This document shows positions 9,156 through 17,898 of a stretch of 64,000 nucleotides of DNA, in pieces. The stretch's first letter is position 1. The number at the start of each line of letters is the position of its first letter. Position numbers and translations under genes: made by a program. The notes beneath the pieces were generated by a model that was not told the DNA's origin, did no database searches, and saw nothing but the letters and a program-made list of their open reading frames with translations. Origin of the DNA: Cryobacterium sp. Lineage in GTDB: Bacteria > Actinomycetota > Actinomycetes > Actinomycetales > Microbacteriaceae. Location of the stretch: contig NZ_JAODBG010000106.1 of NCBI RefSeq assembly GCF_025463825.1, positions 1-64,000 of the forward strand, in the 5' to 3' direction.

Positions 9156-10667
9156 ATGTCTCGACCCATCCCTGCGCCGTCGGCTGCGACGAGCACCCCC
9201 GTGAAACGCTCCCGCCGGTGGTGGACCCTCAGCGTCGTCGCCCTCGCCCAGCTCATGGTGGTGCTCGACTCGACCGTCGTGAACATCGCCCTGCCTTCGG
9301 CCCAGGCCGACCTCGGCTTCTCCGACGGCGACCGCCAGTGGATCGTCACGGCGTACTCCCTCGCCTTCGCCAGTCTGCTGCTGCTCGGCGGTCGGCTCTC
9401 CGACCTCATCGGCCGCAAGCGCACCTTCATCATCGGCCTGATCGGCTTTGCCATCGCCTCCGCCCTCGGCGGCGCGGCCGGCACGTTCGGCTGGCTGGTC
9501 GCCGCCCGCGCCCTGCAGGGAGCCTTCGGCGCGCTGCTGGCCCCGACCGCCCTGGCCGTGCTCACGACCACCTTCACCATCCCCAAGGAGCGCGCCCGCG
9601 CGTTCGGCGTCTTCGGCGCCATCGCCGGCGCCGGCGGCGCCGTGGGCCTGTTGCTCGGCGGCTACCTCACCGAGTACTTCGACTGGCGCTGGAACCTCTA
9701 CATCAACGTCTTCATTGCCATCGTCGCCGTGATCGGTGCCGCGATCTTCGTCGACACCCTCAAGCGCACCGGCCCCCGGCCCAAGCTCGACATCCCCGGC
9801 ACGCTCCTGGTCTCCGCGGCCCTCTTCGGCCTGGTCTACGGCTTCTCCAATGCCGAGACGGATGGCTGGGACTCGCCGCTGACCTGGGGCATGCTCGCCG
9901 GCGCCGTGGTGCTGCTCGTGGCGTTTGTGCTCTGGCAGCGAAAGGCCGCGCATCCGCTGCTGCCGCTGGCGATCGTGCTCGACCGCAACCGCGGTGCGGC
10001 CTACCTGTCGGTGATGATCGCCGGCGCCGGCATGTTCGGCATCTTCCTGTTCGTGACCTACTACCTGCAGGCATCGCTGGGCTTCTCGCCGATGCAGACC
10101 GGTTTCTCGTTCCTGCCCATGATCGCGATGCTCGTGCTCGCGGCGCAGCTGTCGACGAACATCTTCGTGCCCCGGTTCGGCCCGAAGATCATGGTGCCGT
10201 TCGGCATGACCCTGGGCGCGATCGGCATGGCCCTGCTCACCAACCTCGACCTGGACAGCACCTACGCGGCCAACGTGCTGCCGCCGCTGATGATCCTGGG
10301 CTTCGCGATGGGCTCGATCATGCCCGCCTCGATGCAGACGGCCACCCTGGGCGTCGACCGGCAGTTCGCCGGCGTGGCGTCGGCGATGGTGAACACCAGC
10401 CAGCAGGTCGGCGGCTCGATCGGCACGGCGCTGCTGAACACCCTGGCGGCCACGGCGGCCGCCGACTACGTCGCGTCGCACCTGCCCGCCACGGCCGGGG
10501 TCGCCGCACAGGCCGCGGTGACCAGCTACGCCACCGCCTACTGGTGGGGAGCCGGCTTCTTCGCCGTCGGTGCCGTCAACGCCGCACTGCTGTTCCGCCG
10601 GATGGGCCACGGCCTGTCCCTGTCGAACGCGCACCTCGCCGACGCCGACCCCGTGGTCGCCCACTAG
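9156..10667 (+). CDS. DHA2-type MFS drug transporter
   Basis: 503 residues with about 14 hydrophobic segments, as in the EmrB/QacA (DHA2) family of proton-driven multidrug exporters. Motif C-like and motif A-like segments are visible: LDSTVVNIALPSAQADLG in helix 1 and GGRLSDLIGRKRTF after helix 2. The preceding sequence is open in frame but belongs to the regulator's other strand, so the ATG at 9156 is the start. The divergent TetR gene is its likely regulator. The 3' end overlaps the convergent EamA gene by 92 bases. Confidence 0.92.
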   Translation: MSRPIPAPSAATSTPVKRSRRWWTLSVVALAQLMVVLDSTVVNIALPSAQADLGFSDGDRQWIVTAYSLAFASLLLLGGRLSDLIGRKRTFIIGLIGFAIASALGGAAGTFGWLVAARALQGAFGALLAPTALAVLTTTFTIPKERARAFGVFGAIAGAGGAVGLLLGGYLTEYFDWRWNLYINVFIAIVAVIGAAIFVDTLKRTGPRPKLDIPGTLLVSAALFGLVYGFSNAETDGWDSPLTWGMLAGAVVLLVAFVLWQRKAAHPLLPLAIVLDRNRGAAYLSVMIAGAGMFGIFLFVTYYLQASLGFSPMQTGFSFLPMIAMLVLAAQLSTNIFVPRFGPKIMVPFGMTLGAIGMALLTNLDLDSTYAANVLPPLMILGFAMGSIMPASMQTATLGVDRQFAGVASAMVNTSQQVGGSIGTALLNTLAATAAADYVASHLPATAGVAAQAAVTSYATAYWWGAGFFAVGAVNAALLFRRMGHGLSLSNAHLADADPVVAH

Positions 10668-11637
10668 CGTGGTCGTGGTCGTGGTCGTGGTCGAGGTCGT
10701 GGGGCGGGACGGAAGCCGGCTCCACGGGGGCATCCGTCTTCTCTGAGCGCACGAAGGCGATGCCGGTGAGGATCAGCAAGCCGCCGAGCAGTTGCGGAAT
10801 CGTCAGCTGCTCGCCGAGCAGCAGCCAGGCGTAGAAGGTGGCCGCCACCACCTCGAGCAGGCCCACGAATGAGGCCAGCCGGGAGCCGAGCATCTCGCTG
10901 GCGGCGATGCTGGTCGAGTAGGCGATGGCGGTGGCGACGATGCCGATCAGCAGCAACGGCAGCCACCAGGGCAACTCGGCGCCGAACATCGACACGTCCG
11001 CGGTGGAGGTGGTGAACGGCACCAGCCCGCTCAGCCCGACCAGGCCGAGCAGCACCCCGCCGAGCAACAGACCGAAGCCGGCCAGCGCCACGGCCGGCAG
11101 CCCGTCGCTGGGCTGCGCCGCCACCAGGTAGTAGATCGCGCAGCCCACCATCGCCGCCAGGGCCAGCGCGTAGCCGAACAGGTCGGCGCGGGCCGAGCCG
11201 CCCGGGGAGACCACGAGCACCAGGCCGCCGAGGGCCACGACGGAACCGATCAGCACCACGGCCTTGGGGCTCTTCCGGGTGCGCGCCCACGCCACGCCCA
11301 CCAGCAGCAGCGGAGCCATGTATTCGATGAGCACCGCGGTGCCCACCGGGATGCGCTCGATCGCCGCGAAGTAGGCCAGCTGCGTGCCGGCGACGCCGAT
11401 CAGGGCCATCGCGAAGACCCGCCAACGCGAGCGCCAGAGCGCCGCCCAACGGCCGCGGAGCGACATCACCGCGACCGGCGCCAGCACCAGGCCGCCGACG
11501 AGCACCCGCACGGTCACGGCCGCCGCCGGGCTCCATCCGCTGTCCAGCACCGGCTTGGCGAGGGCTCCGGAGAGGCCGAAGGTGGCCGCGGCTATCACCG
11601 CGACGACGAGGCCGAGGGAGATGGACGAGCGGTTCAT
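10576..11637 (-). CDS. EamA-family exporter with His-Asp-rich tail
   Basis: 353 residues with ten predicted transmembrane helices arranged as two EamA repeats, starting MNRSSISLGLVVAVIAAATF. Members export amino acids, cysteine metabolites or drugs. The transmembrane part ends at GIAFVRSEK. A tail of about 50 residues follows, PPHDLDHDHDHDHA and then an Arg-rich stretch. The His-Asp part is encoded by a GTGGTC hexamer array, and the last 30 residues are read antisense through the end of the MFS gene. The tail looks like a recent read-through after loss of the original stop. GGAGC lies ten bases before the ATG. Confidence 0.82.
   Translation of the reverse strand: MNRSSISLGLVVAVIAAATFGLSGALAKPVLDSGWSPAAAVTVRVLVGGLVLAPVAVMSLRGRWAALWRSRWRVFAMALIGVAGTQLAYFAAIERIPVGTAVLIEYMAPLLLVGVAWARTRKSPKAVVLIGSVVALGGLVLVVSPGGSARADLFGYALALAAMVGCAIYYLVAAQPSDGLPAVALAGFGLLLGGVLLGLVGLSGLVPFTTSTADVSMFGAELPWWLPLLLIGIVATAIAYSTSIAASEMLGSRLASFVGLLEVVAATFYAWLLLGEQLTIPQLLGGLLILTGIAFVRSEKTDAPVEPASVPPHDLDHDHDHDHASGRPRGRRRRGARSTGTGRGPSGGTAVRR
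10669..10698. repeat. GTGGTC hexamer array
   Basis: Four perfect GTGGTC units and one GAGGTC begin two bases after the stop of the MFS gene. On the minus strand they encode His-Asp repeats in the EamA tail. The period is a multiple of three, so copy-number change would keep the frame. Confidence 0.9.
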
Positions 11638-11722
11638 TGCTGGCTCCAGGCGGACGGGCGCTTCGACGGGCTTGTGGGTGGTCTGATCCCGAAGATAGTG
11701 TGATTCCGAGTAAGGAGTCAAT

Positions 11723-12322
11723 TTGCATTTTGCCCCTGACACCGAGGCGAGTCTGGCGTTCACCGTCGACCTCGCCAACACCGTCGCCGGAGCCACCAAG
11801 AGCGGCACGGATGAGCTGGCCAGCCCGGCCCAGCTGACCGCACTGTTCCGGGCGCACCGGTTCTCCGGCCGGCTGGATCGAAGCGACGCCGAACTCGCCG
11901 AGGTGCGCCAGTCCCGCGAGCTCCTCCGCCGCATCTGGACCCTCGAGCGCGACGCGGCCGCGCTGGAGGTGAACACCATGCTGCAGAGCGCCCTGGCCCG
12001 GCCCCGGCTGATGCGGCATGACGGCATGGACTGGCACCTGCACGCCACCGATCCGCAAGCGCCGCTGGCCGAACGCATCCGGGTGGAGGTGGCCCTGGCA
12101 CTGGTCGACGTGATCCGCACCGATGAGACCGGCCGGCTGCGCGCCTGCGCGGCGGCGGACTGCGACGGCCTGCTGGTGGACCTCTCCCGCAACGGCTCCA
12201 AACGGTTCTGCAGTGTGCGCTGCGGCAACCGGATGAACATGATCGCGTTCCGGGAACGGGCCGCCGGACTCAGTTCGGATGCCGCAGGAACACCTGGCGC
12301 AGCGACCGGATCAGCAGGATGA
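11723..12322 (+). CDS. CGNR zinc-finger (ABATE-domain) regulator
   Basis: 199 residues. The N-terminal ABATE-like stress domain is followed by a C-terminal zinc finger CAAADCDGLLVD...KRFCSVRCGNRMN carrying the signature CGNR. Members are treated as putative transcription factors. Translation begins at TTG, five bases after AAGGAG; no ATG or GTG fits better. It diverges from the EamA exporter, so it may regulate it. The last 53 bases overlap the end of the aarF gene on the other strand. Confidence 0.85.
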   Translation: MHFAPDTEASLAFTVDLANTVAGATKSGTDELASPAQLTALFRAHRFSGRLDRSDAELAEVRQSRELLRRIWTLERDAAALEVNTMLQSALARPRLMRHDGMDWHLHATDPQAPLAERIRVEVALALVDVIRTDETGRLRACAAADCDGLLVDLSRNGSKRFCSVRCGNRMNMIAFRERAAGLSSDAAGTPGAATGSAG

Positions 12323-14264
12323 AGCCGATCAGCCCGATCGTCGCGCCGAGGAACGCGAACAGCCGCACCCCCTCCACCAGCTCCGGCCCGGTGTCGGATA
12401 CCACCAGCACGATGCCGAGGGTGGCCGCGGCGATGCCGATCAGTGCCCCGACCGTCTCGAGCACGATCGAGCCCAGCCACCAGCGGTCCTCGGTCTCGGC
12501 GAACGGTCGGATCCGCACGCTGAAGGTGCCCTTCTCCAGTCCGGCGCTGATGGACTCCAGCCGCCGGGGCAGCCGCCGCGCCGTCGCCCGTAGCACGGCG
12601 GCCTGCGCCTGAACCGACCCGAGCAGGGTCTTGGGCGTCACCAGGCGGCGCAGGTAGTGCGGCACCCGGTCCAGCGCCTTGCCCACCATGTCGAAGTCGG
12701 GGTCCAGGATCGCCAGGCTGCTCTCCAGCGTGACCAGGGTGCGGAACGCCATGCTCAGGGAGGACGGGATGGCCAGGTGGTGCTCGCGGATGGTGTCGAG
12801 CATCGCCGTGAAGATCGACCCCTCCGCACTATGCCGGGTGAGGGTGAGCATCCGGCCCAGGTCGCGTTGCAGGGCAGCGAGGTCGGCGTCCGCGGGGGCC
12901 TCGACCACCAGCAGCAGCGCGTCGGTCGTGGCGATGTCGTCGTCGTTGGCGGCGGCCAGGAGCAGGGTCACCAGGCCCTCCCGCATACTGCGCTCGAGCA
13001 CGCCGACGTTGCCGAAGTCGATCAGGCCCAACTTGCCGTCCGGGCGCAGCATGAGATTGCCCGGGTGCAGGTCACCGTGGAAGATGCCGGTGACGATCAC
13101 CTGCTCGAGGACCGCGTCGAGCAGCGCTTCGGCGAGCGCAGTGCGCTCCTCCGGCCACAGGTCGGCGAGCCGCTCGGCGGCCGCGTTCAGGGGGACGCCG
13201 TCGATGAGGTCCATGGTGAGCAGCCGCCGGGAACTCGCCGCCGCATAGACGCGCGGCACCACGAGGATCTCGGAGGTGCCCGACGCGGCGACCACGCTGC
13301 CGATCTGCTGGGTGCTGGCGTACTCGATGCGGTAGTCGAGTTCGTCGCGGAGGGACCGGGCGAACCCCTCCGCCAGGGTGACCACCCCGAAGTCGCGGCC
13401 CCAGCTGGTCTGGTTCTCGATGCGCTGGGCGAGCCGCACGATGATGTCGACGTCGGCGGCCACCTGCGCGCCGGCGCCCGGCCGTTGCACCTTGAGCACC
13501 ACCCGGGTGCCGTCGAGCAGGGTGCCGGTGTGCACCTGGGCGACGGATGCCGCGGCGAGCGGCATCTCATCGACGTGCGTGAACATGGTGTCGATCGGTG
13601 CACCGATCTCGGCCTCGATCACCGTGCGGATGGCCGGCCACGGCAGCGTGGTCGCGCGGGACTGCAGCGAGGCCAGGGCCAGCGTGTAGTTGCGCGGCAG
13701 CAGGTCGCGGCGCGTGGAGAGCAGCTGGCCGAGCTTGACGAAGGTGACGCCGGCCTCGTTGATCGCCGCCACCAGGGCCGCCGGCGTGCCACCTCGGCCG
13801 CCGCGGCCGCGCTGCGGCCAGCCCGGGCGTTCGTGCAGGATCCAGCCGATCCCGTGCCGGGACAGCAGGGTGAGGATCTGCAGGTATCGTTTGGTGCGCC
13901 GGCGCCGGTGCAGGGCGGCGCGGACCGCATCCACCGGGTTCACGGCGGTGGTCGGCCAGAGCGCCTCGGCCGCCACCAGCAGGGCAATGCCGAACGCAAA
14001 CACCCAGCCGAAGGCGAGCGCGACGAACAACACCACCACGAGCACGGGTGCCCGCAGCTCGCCGTCCGTCGCGATCACCCGCGCCTCGGTCGCCACGAAG
14101 TAGGCGAACGGCCAGCTGGCCACGAATACCAGCAGGCCCACCAAAAAGGTGCGCAACCAGCCCACGTTGGTGCCGAGCAGGGACCGGGTGGCGAAGCCGA
14201 CAGCGACGGCGAAAACCAGCACGACCAGGCCGAACGCGATCCACGCCCATAACGATTCGAACAA
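12270..14264 (-). CDS. AarF/UbiB-family atypical kinase
   Basis: About 664 residues. Four N-terminal hydrophobic helices come first, then the ABC1/UbiB kinase-like domain with VKLGQLLSTRRDLLP, ASVAQVHTG, the catalytic HGDLHPGN and the metal-binding LIDFG. Two C-terminal transmembrane helices follow. UbiB relatives are ATPases that support isoprenoid-quinone or lipid handling at the membrane. The extra N-terminal membrane bundle is unusual compared with the 500-550 residues of classic UbiB. I favour a TTG start at 14264 that begins the hydrophobic segment; the frame stays open to 14387. Confidence 0.85.
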   Translation of the reverse strand: MFESLWAWIAFGLVVLVFAVAVGFATRSLLGTNVGWLRTFLVGLLVFVASWPFAYFVATEARVIATDGELRAPVLVVVLFVALAFGWVFAFGIALLVAAEALWPTTAVNPVDAVRAALHRRRRTKRYLQILTLLSRHGIGWILHERPGWPQRGRGGRGGTPAALVAAINEAGVTFVKLGQLLSTRRDLLPRNYTLALASLQSRATTLPWPAIRTVIEAEIGAPIDTMFTHVDEMPLAAASVAQVHTGTLLDGTRVVLKVQRPGAGAQVAADVDIIVRLAQRIENQTSWGRDFGVVTLAEGFARSLRDELDYRIEYASTQQIGSVVAASGTSEILVVPRVYAAASSRRLLTMDLIDGVPLNAAAERLADLWPEERTALAEALLDAVLEQVIVTGIFHGDLHPGNLMLRPDGKLGLIDFGNVGVLERSMREGLVTLLLAAANDDDIATTDALLLVVEAPADADLAALQRDLGRMLTLTRHSAEGSIFTAMLDTIREHHLAIPSSLSMAFRTLVTLESSLAILDPDFDMVGKALDRVPHYLRRLVTPKTLLGSVQAQAAVLRATARRLPRRLESISAGLEKGTFSVRIRPFAETEDRWWLGSIVLETVGALIGIAAATLGIVLVVSDTGPELVEGVRLFAFLGATIGLIGFILLIRSLRQVFLRHPN

Positions 14265-14385
14265 CCCGTGCCCCGCATTCTGTCGACCTGTGGCGCTCAG
14301 GGTAGCGCGCCGCTCTGGCACGAAGCCATACTGCCTGCACCGGCCTGCCACGAAATGCCCGTCCGGCTGCCGCGAAGGAGGCCCC

Positions 14386-14829
14386 ATGCCCGGCCGAACG
14401 TCCTACAGCACGTCCCACCGCACGTCCTACAGCACGGCCGAGATCAACAGCGCCCGCTTCGCCCTGGCCGAGCAACTCACCGCCTACACCACCCTCACCG
14501 GGGAGATCACCGGCGACACTGCGCAGGCGGCGCTGGCCGATTTCGAGCCGCTGTTCTTCAACAACCTGGTGCTCGTGCTCGACCGCTACTTCGTGCACCG
14601 GCTGCACCCGCATGCCGGCACCGATCCGCTCATCGAGGTGGCGGTGATCGCCGATTCGCTGCTGCACCACCATGCCGTTCTGGCCGCCCCGGCCGCCTAC
14701 CGGCCGGCGGACAGCATCGTGAAGCTCGACGTCGGCGACGACATCCGCCTCACGGCCGCGGAGTTCGAGTCGCTCTCGGGCGCCTTCTTCACCGCACTGG
14801 AGGCCCATTTCCCGGCCGCCGACGACTAG
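14386..14829 (+). CDS. Conserved hypothetical protein
   Basis: 147 residues, soluble and acidic, with a strong GAAGGAG ribosome site. The N-terminus carries a short duplication, TSYSTSHRTSYST. The rest is mostly helical by eye (FALAEQLTAYTTLTGEI; DFEPLFFNNLVLVLDRYFVHRL; EFESLSGAFFTALEAHF). No family is recognised. It diverges from aarF. Confidence 0.6.
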   Translation: MPGRTSYSTSHRTSYSTAEINSARFALAEQLTAYTTLTGEITGDTAQAALADFEPLFFNNLVLVLDRYFVHRLHPHAGTDPLIEVAVIADSLLHHHAVLAAPAAYRPADSIVKLDVGDDIRLTAAEFESLSGAFFTALEAHFPAADD

Positions 14830-14876
14830 ACCTGTCAGACTGGAGCTTCCCCGTCCTCCAGAGTCAGGCTCAGCCA

Positions 14877-14912
14877 GTGAAGATCCTCGTCGTTTCCGCG
14901 CACACGCGCTGA
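14877..14912 (+). promoter_or_regulatory. Possible leader peptide upstream of the ABC-F gene
   Basis: A GTG-started frame of 11 codons reads MKILVVSAHTR and stops 62 bases before the ABC-F start. It is followed by the perfect palindrome CGGCGATCGCCG (14915-14926) and then by a hairpin (14942-14961). This order is typical of ribosome-stalling attenuators that control ABC-F antibiotic-resistance ATPases. The ribosome site is weak, so translation is inferred. Confidence 0.45.
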
Positions 14913-14941
14913 GCCGGCGATCGCCGCGCCGCGGCTTCCGG

Positions 14942-14961
14942 TGTCAGTGCAGCCACTGACA
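14942..14961 (+). promoter_or_regulatory. Hairpin just before the ABC-F ribosome site
   Basis: TGTCAGTG and CACTGACA form a perfect eight-base stem with a CAGC loop. It ends three bases before the GAGGAG ribosome site at 14965. It could act as an attenuator or as a block to translation. Confidence 0.6.
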
Positions 14962-14974
14962 ACGAGGAGCCACC

Positions 14975-15757
14975 ATGGCCTCTGCACACGCTTCAATGAT
15001 TCTGCTCGCGGATGTCGGCCTCACCTGGCCGGACGGATCCACGGCCTTCACGGGCATCAGCGCCGCCTTCGGCCGCGGCCGCACCGGCTTGGTCGGGGCG
15101 AACGGGTCGGGCAAGTCCACTCTGCTTCGCCTGATCACCGGCGAGCTGCGCCCAGCACGGGCAGCGTTGTGGTGTCGGCGGATGTGGGCTACCTGCCGCA
15201 GACGCTCACCCTCGATGTCGGGGCCACCGCTGCCGACCTGCTCGGCGTGCGGCCGAAGCTCGACGCGCTGCGGGCCATCGAAGCCGGGGACGTGGCCGAG
15301 CGGCACTTCGATGTGCTCGGCGACGACTGGGACCTGCCCAGCCGGGCCGGGGACGCGTTGCGTTCGGCCGGCCTCGCCGAGGGCGACCTGGACCGGGCCC
15401 AACGGGGTGGGCAAGACCAGCCTGCTCGAGTCGCTCGTGCATCCGGCCACGGCGCGGGCCGACCTGGCTTCGGCCATGGCGCTCACCGACCGGGTCGGTT
15501 ACCTCGGCCAGCGGCTCGACGCGCTCGACGAAGTGGCGAGCGCCCTGGCACAGCTGCTGGTGCTGGACGAACCGACGAACAACCTGGACCGGCAGAGCCT
15601 CGACCAGCTGGTGGCGGCGCTCGGCTCCTACCGGGGCGGGCTGCTCGTGGTCAGCCACGACGACGTCTTCCTCGGCCGACTCGGCCTCACCGACCGGCTC
15701 AGCCTCGATTCGGCCGGTCAGATCACCGAGGAGGACCCGTCCGCCCAGCCGGCGTGA
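14975..15757 (+). pseudogene. ABC-F ATPase pseudogene
   Basis: This is the remains of a soluble two-cassette ABC-F ATPase (ribosome protection or translation factor family). The start and first Walker A (GANGSGKST) are in one frame. A one-base loss near 15155 shifts the frame, where TGSVVVSADVGYLPQTL continues the sequence. At about 15400 the text jumps from the first cassette directly into the second Walker A (GPNGVGKTSLLE) in the original frame, deleting roughly 200 codons including the first signature and Walker B. A third gap removes the second LSGGE signature just before LLVLDEPTNNLD. The span is about half of the normal 1.6 kb. It cannot make a working enzyme. Confidence 0.9.
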
Positions 15758-16193
15758 GCGCCGAAGGCCGTGGGCGGGCGGGGTCCGGGCCGGCCAGGGC
15801 GGTGAACGCGGCGGCGGCGGCGGGGTTGTCGGCGGGGAACTCGCTGCGGAATCGGCGCGTGGCGACCCCGGCCTCATAGGAGGCGAACTCGACGTCGAAG
15901 CCGGTGCCCAGCTGCACGGCCACGCGCAACGCCAGGGCCACCCCCTCGGCCGTGAACGCGCTCGCGAGGGCGGGACTCTGCCAGCCGAAGTCGGCGTCGA
16001 GGGAGTCGTAGTAGCCGATCTCCCAGCGGATTAGGTCGCTCACCAGGGCGCCGTCCAGGAACGAGGCGGCATAGTCGACCGGCTCCGGGAACCAGAGCAC
16101 CGAGCCGGCGTAATCCGGGAGCAGGCGCACCACCGACCCGGCCCCTGCGCCCGGCCGGCCGAATGCGCCCCGTGGCGGTGGCCTGTGCGGCAT
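15723..16193 (-). CDS. Conserved hypothetical protein
   Basis: 156 residues starting MPHRPPPRGAFGRPG, preceded by GGGAGAG. A Pro/Gly-rich N-terminus leads to an alpha-beta core with LLPDYAGSVLWFPEPVDY and WEIGYYDSLDADFGW. No signal peptide or known motif is seen. A longer frame starts at 16277, but this ATG has the better ribosome site. Its 3' end overlaps the ABC-F pseudogene by 35 bases. The function is unknown. Confidence 0.55.
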   Translation of the reverse strand: MPHRPPPRGAFGRPGAGAGSVVRLLPDYAGSVLWFPEPVDYAASFLDGALVSDLIRWEIGYYDSLDADFGWQSPALASAFTAEGVALALRVAVQLGTGFDVEFASYEAGVATRRFRSEFPADNPAAAAAFTALAGPDPARPRPSALTPAGRTGPPR

Positions 16194-16311
16194 GATCGCG
16201 CTCTCCCCCTGAGTCTGTTCGGCCTCCACGCTCGAAGCCCCCACTCTTAGAATTTCAGGTGAACGCCGCCAGTGCAATTTGAGCCGCCGCGGTGTCGTTT
16301 ACGATTCAGTG

Positions 16312-17898
16312 ATGACGGACGCGACGAAGCCCACCGATGACCCCCAGACGCAGACACGCAGCGGCCGGGTCCGCGGCTTGTGGCGCGGACCGTCCGCGGT
16401 GTTCCTGGGCATCCCGTTCGCCGCCCCGCCGGTGGGCGAGCACCGGTTTCTCGCGCCGGCTCCCGTTCCGCCGTGGTCGGGCGTGCGCGACGCCCTCGCC
16501 TATGGACCCACCCCGCAACGGCGGGAGTCCGCCACGGTCACGACGATCCCGGAGCCCTCGGTGCCCGGCGACGGCATCCTGTGCCTGAACGTGTTCACCC
16601 CCGCCCCCGGCCCCGGCGACCCCGGCCTGCCGGTGCTCGTCTGGATCCACGGCGGCGGCTATGCGGCCGGTTCGCCGGCGAGCCCGTGGTACGACGGCGC
16701 CGCGTTCAACCGCGACGGCGTGGTGGTCGTCACGATCGCCTACCGGCTGGGTTTCGAGGGGTTCGGCTGGATCGACGGCGCCCCCCTGAACCGCGGCATC
16801 CTCGACCAGCTCGCCGCGTTGGAGTGGGTGCGTGACAACATCCGCGAGTTCGGTGGCGACCCGGCGCGGGTGACCGTTGGCGGCCAGTCCGCCGGTGGCG
16901 GCAGTGCGCTGGCGTTGCTCGCCTCACCTCGCGCAACCGGGCTGTTCGCCGGTGTCATCGCCCAGTCGGCCCCTGCCTACGGGCTCACCGCCGCGGAGGC
17001 CGAGGTCGTCGGCCGGCGCTTCGCCGCCAGCCACGGGGTCACGCCCGACCTGGCCGGCTGGCGCACCGTGCCGGCGGAGGCGATCCTCGACGCGGAGCCG
17101 GGCGCGCAACTGACCGGCGCCGGCATCCTGCACCCCACGATGCCGCTCGATGCGGTGACCAGGGCGGCCGCCGACCCGGATGCCGACATCACGGGCATTC
17201 CATTCGCCCCCACCGTCGACGGCGACGTCGTGGTGGCGCTCGGCGCCGCGATCGCCGCCGGCCGGGGCGCCGGCGTGCCGTTGCTGATCGGCACGACGGC
17301 GCACGAGTTCACCTTCCCCGCTGCGGAGAGCCTCGACAGCGTCGTGGCTGCCCTGGCGGCTGGCGGCGTTCCTCCCACCGGAGTCACCGGATTCCGAACC
17401 GCGGTGGCCCGGATCGGCGACTCGTTCGGGCGCGGTCAGCTCAGCACCGCGGTGCTGTTCCGGCAGCCGACCCTGACCACGGCCCGGCTGCGCGCCGCGC
17501 ACGGCGCGGCCGGCACCACCTGGCTGTACGACTTCGCCTTCCGGGCGCCGGTCACGGGCCTGTCCGGGCACTGCATCGACCTGCCCTTCGCCTGGGACCT
17601 GCTCGGTGCGGCCGGCGTGGCCGCATCCGTCGGCGACGCCCTGCCCCAGGAGTTGGCGGACGACATGCACGCCGCCTGGGTGCGGTTCATCCGCGACGGC
17701 GATGCCGCCTGGCCGCCGGTCGGTACCCAGCCGCACGGGGCCCAGCGCTTCGACACCCGGTCGGGCTACGACCCCGACGCGTACGCGTTCGAAGCGGCGC
17801 TGGCCGGTCTAGTGCCCGCTGGTGCTGACGACGGGAGTGTCGGCGCAGGTGGAGCTGTGGGCGAGGGCGACCCGGCGGTCGTCGGAGGGCAGGGCTGA
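16312..17898 (+). CDS. Type B carboxylesterase
   Basis: 528 residues of the carboxylesterase/cholinesterase alpha-beta hydrolase family. It shows the N-terminal VRGLWRGPSAVFLGIPFA block, the oxyanion-hole motif WIHGGGY and the nucleophile elbow GGQSAGGGSA. A late GHCIDLPFAW segment provides the likely catalytic His. No signal peptide is present, so it is cytosolic and acts on small esters. A TTTACGAT box lies just before the ATG, suggesting a short or absent leader. The last 30 codons overlap the convergent lipoprotein gene. Confidence 0.88.
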   Translation: MTDATKPTDDPQTQTRSGRVRGLWRGPSAVFLGIPFAAPPVGEHRFLAPAPVPPWSGVRDALAYGPTPQRRESATVTTIPEPSVPGDGILCLNVFTPAPGPGDPGLPVLVWIHGGGYAAGSPASPWYDGAAFNRDGVVVVTIAYRLGFEGFGWIDGAPLNRGILDQLAALEWVRDNIREFGGDPARVTVGGQSAGGGSALALLASPRATGLFAGVIAQSAPAYGLTAAEAEVVGRRFAASHGVTPDLAGWRTVPAEAILDAEPGAQLTGAGILHPTMPLDAVTRAAADPDADITGIPFAPTVDGDVVVALGAAIAAGRGAGVPLLIGTTAHEFTFPAAESLDSVVAALAAGGVPPTGVTGFRTAVARIGDSFGRGQLSTAVLFRQPTLTTARLRAAHGAAGTTWLYDFAFRAPVTGLSGHCIDLPFAWDLLGAAGVAASVGDALPQELADDMHAAWVRFIRDGDAAWPPVGTQPHGAQRFDTRSGYDPDAYAFEAALAGLVPAGADDGSVGAGGAVGEGDPAVVGGQG

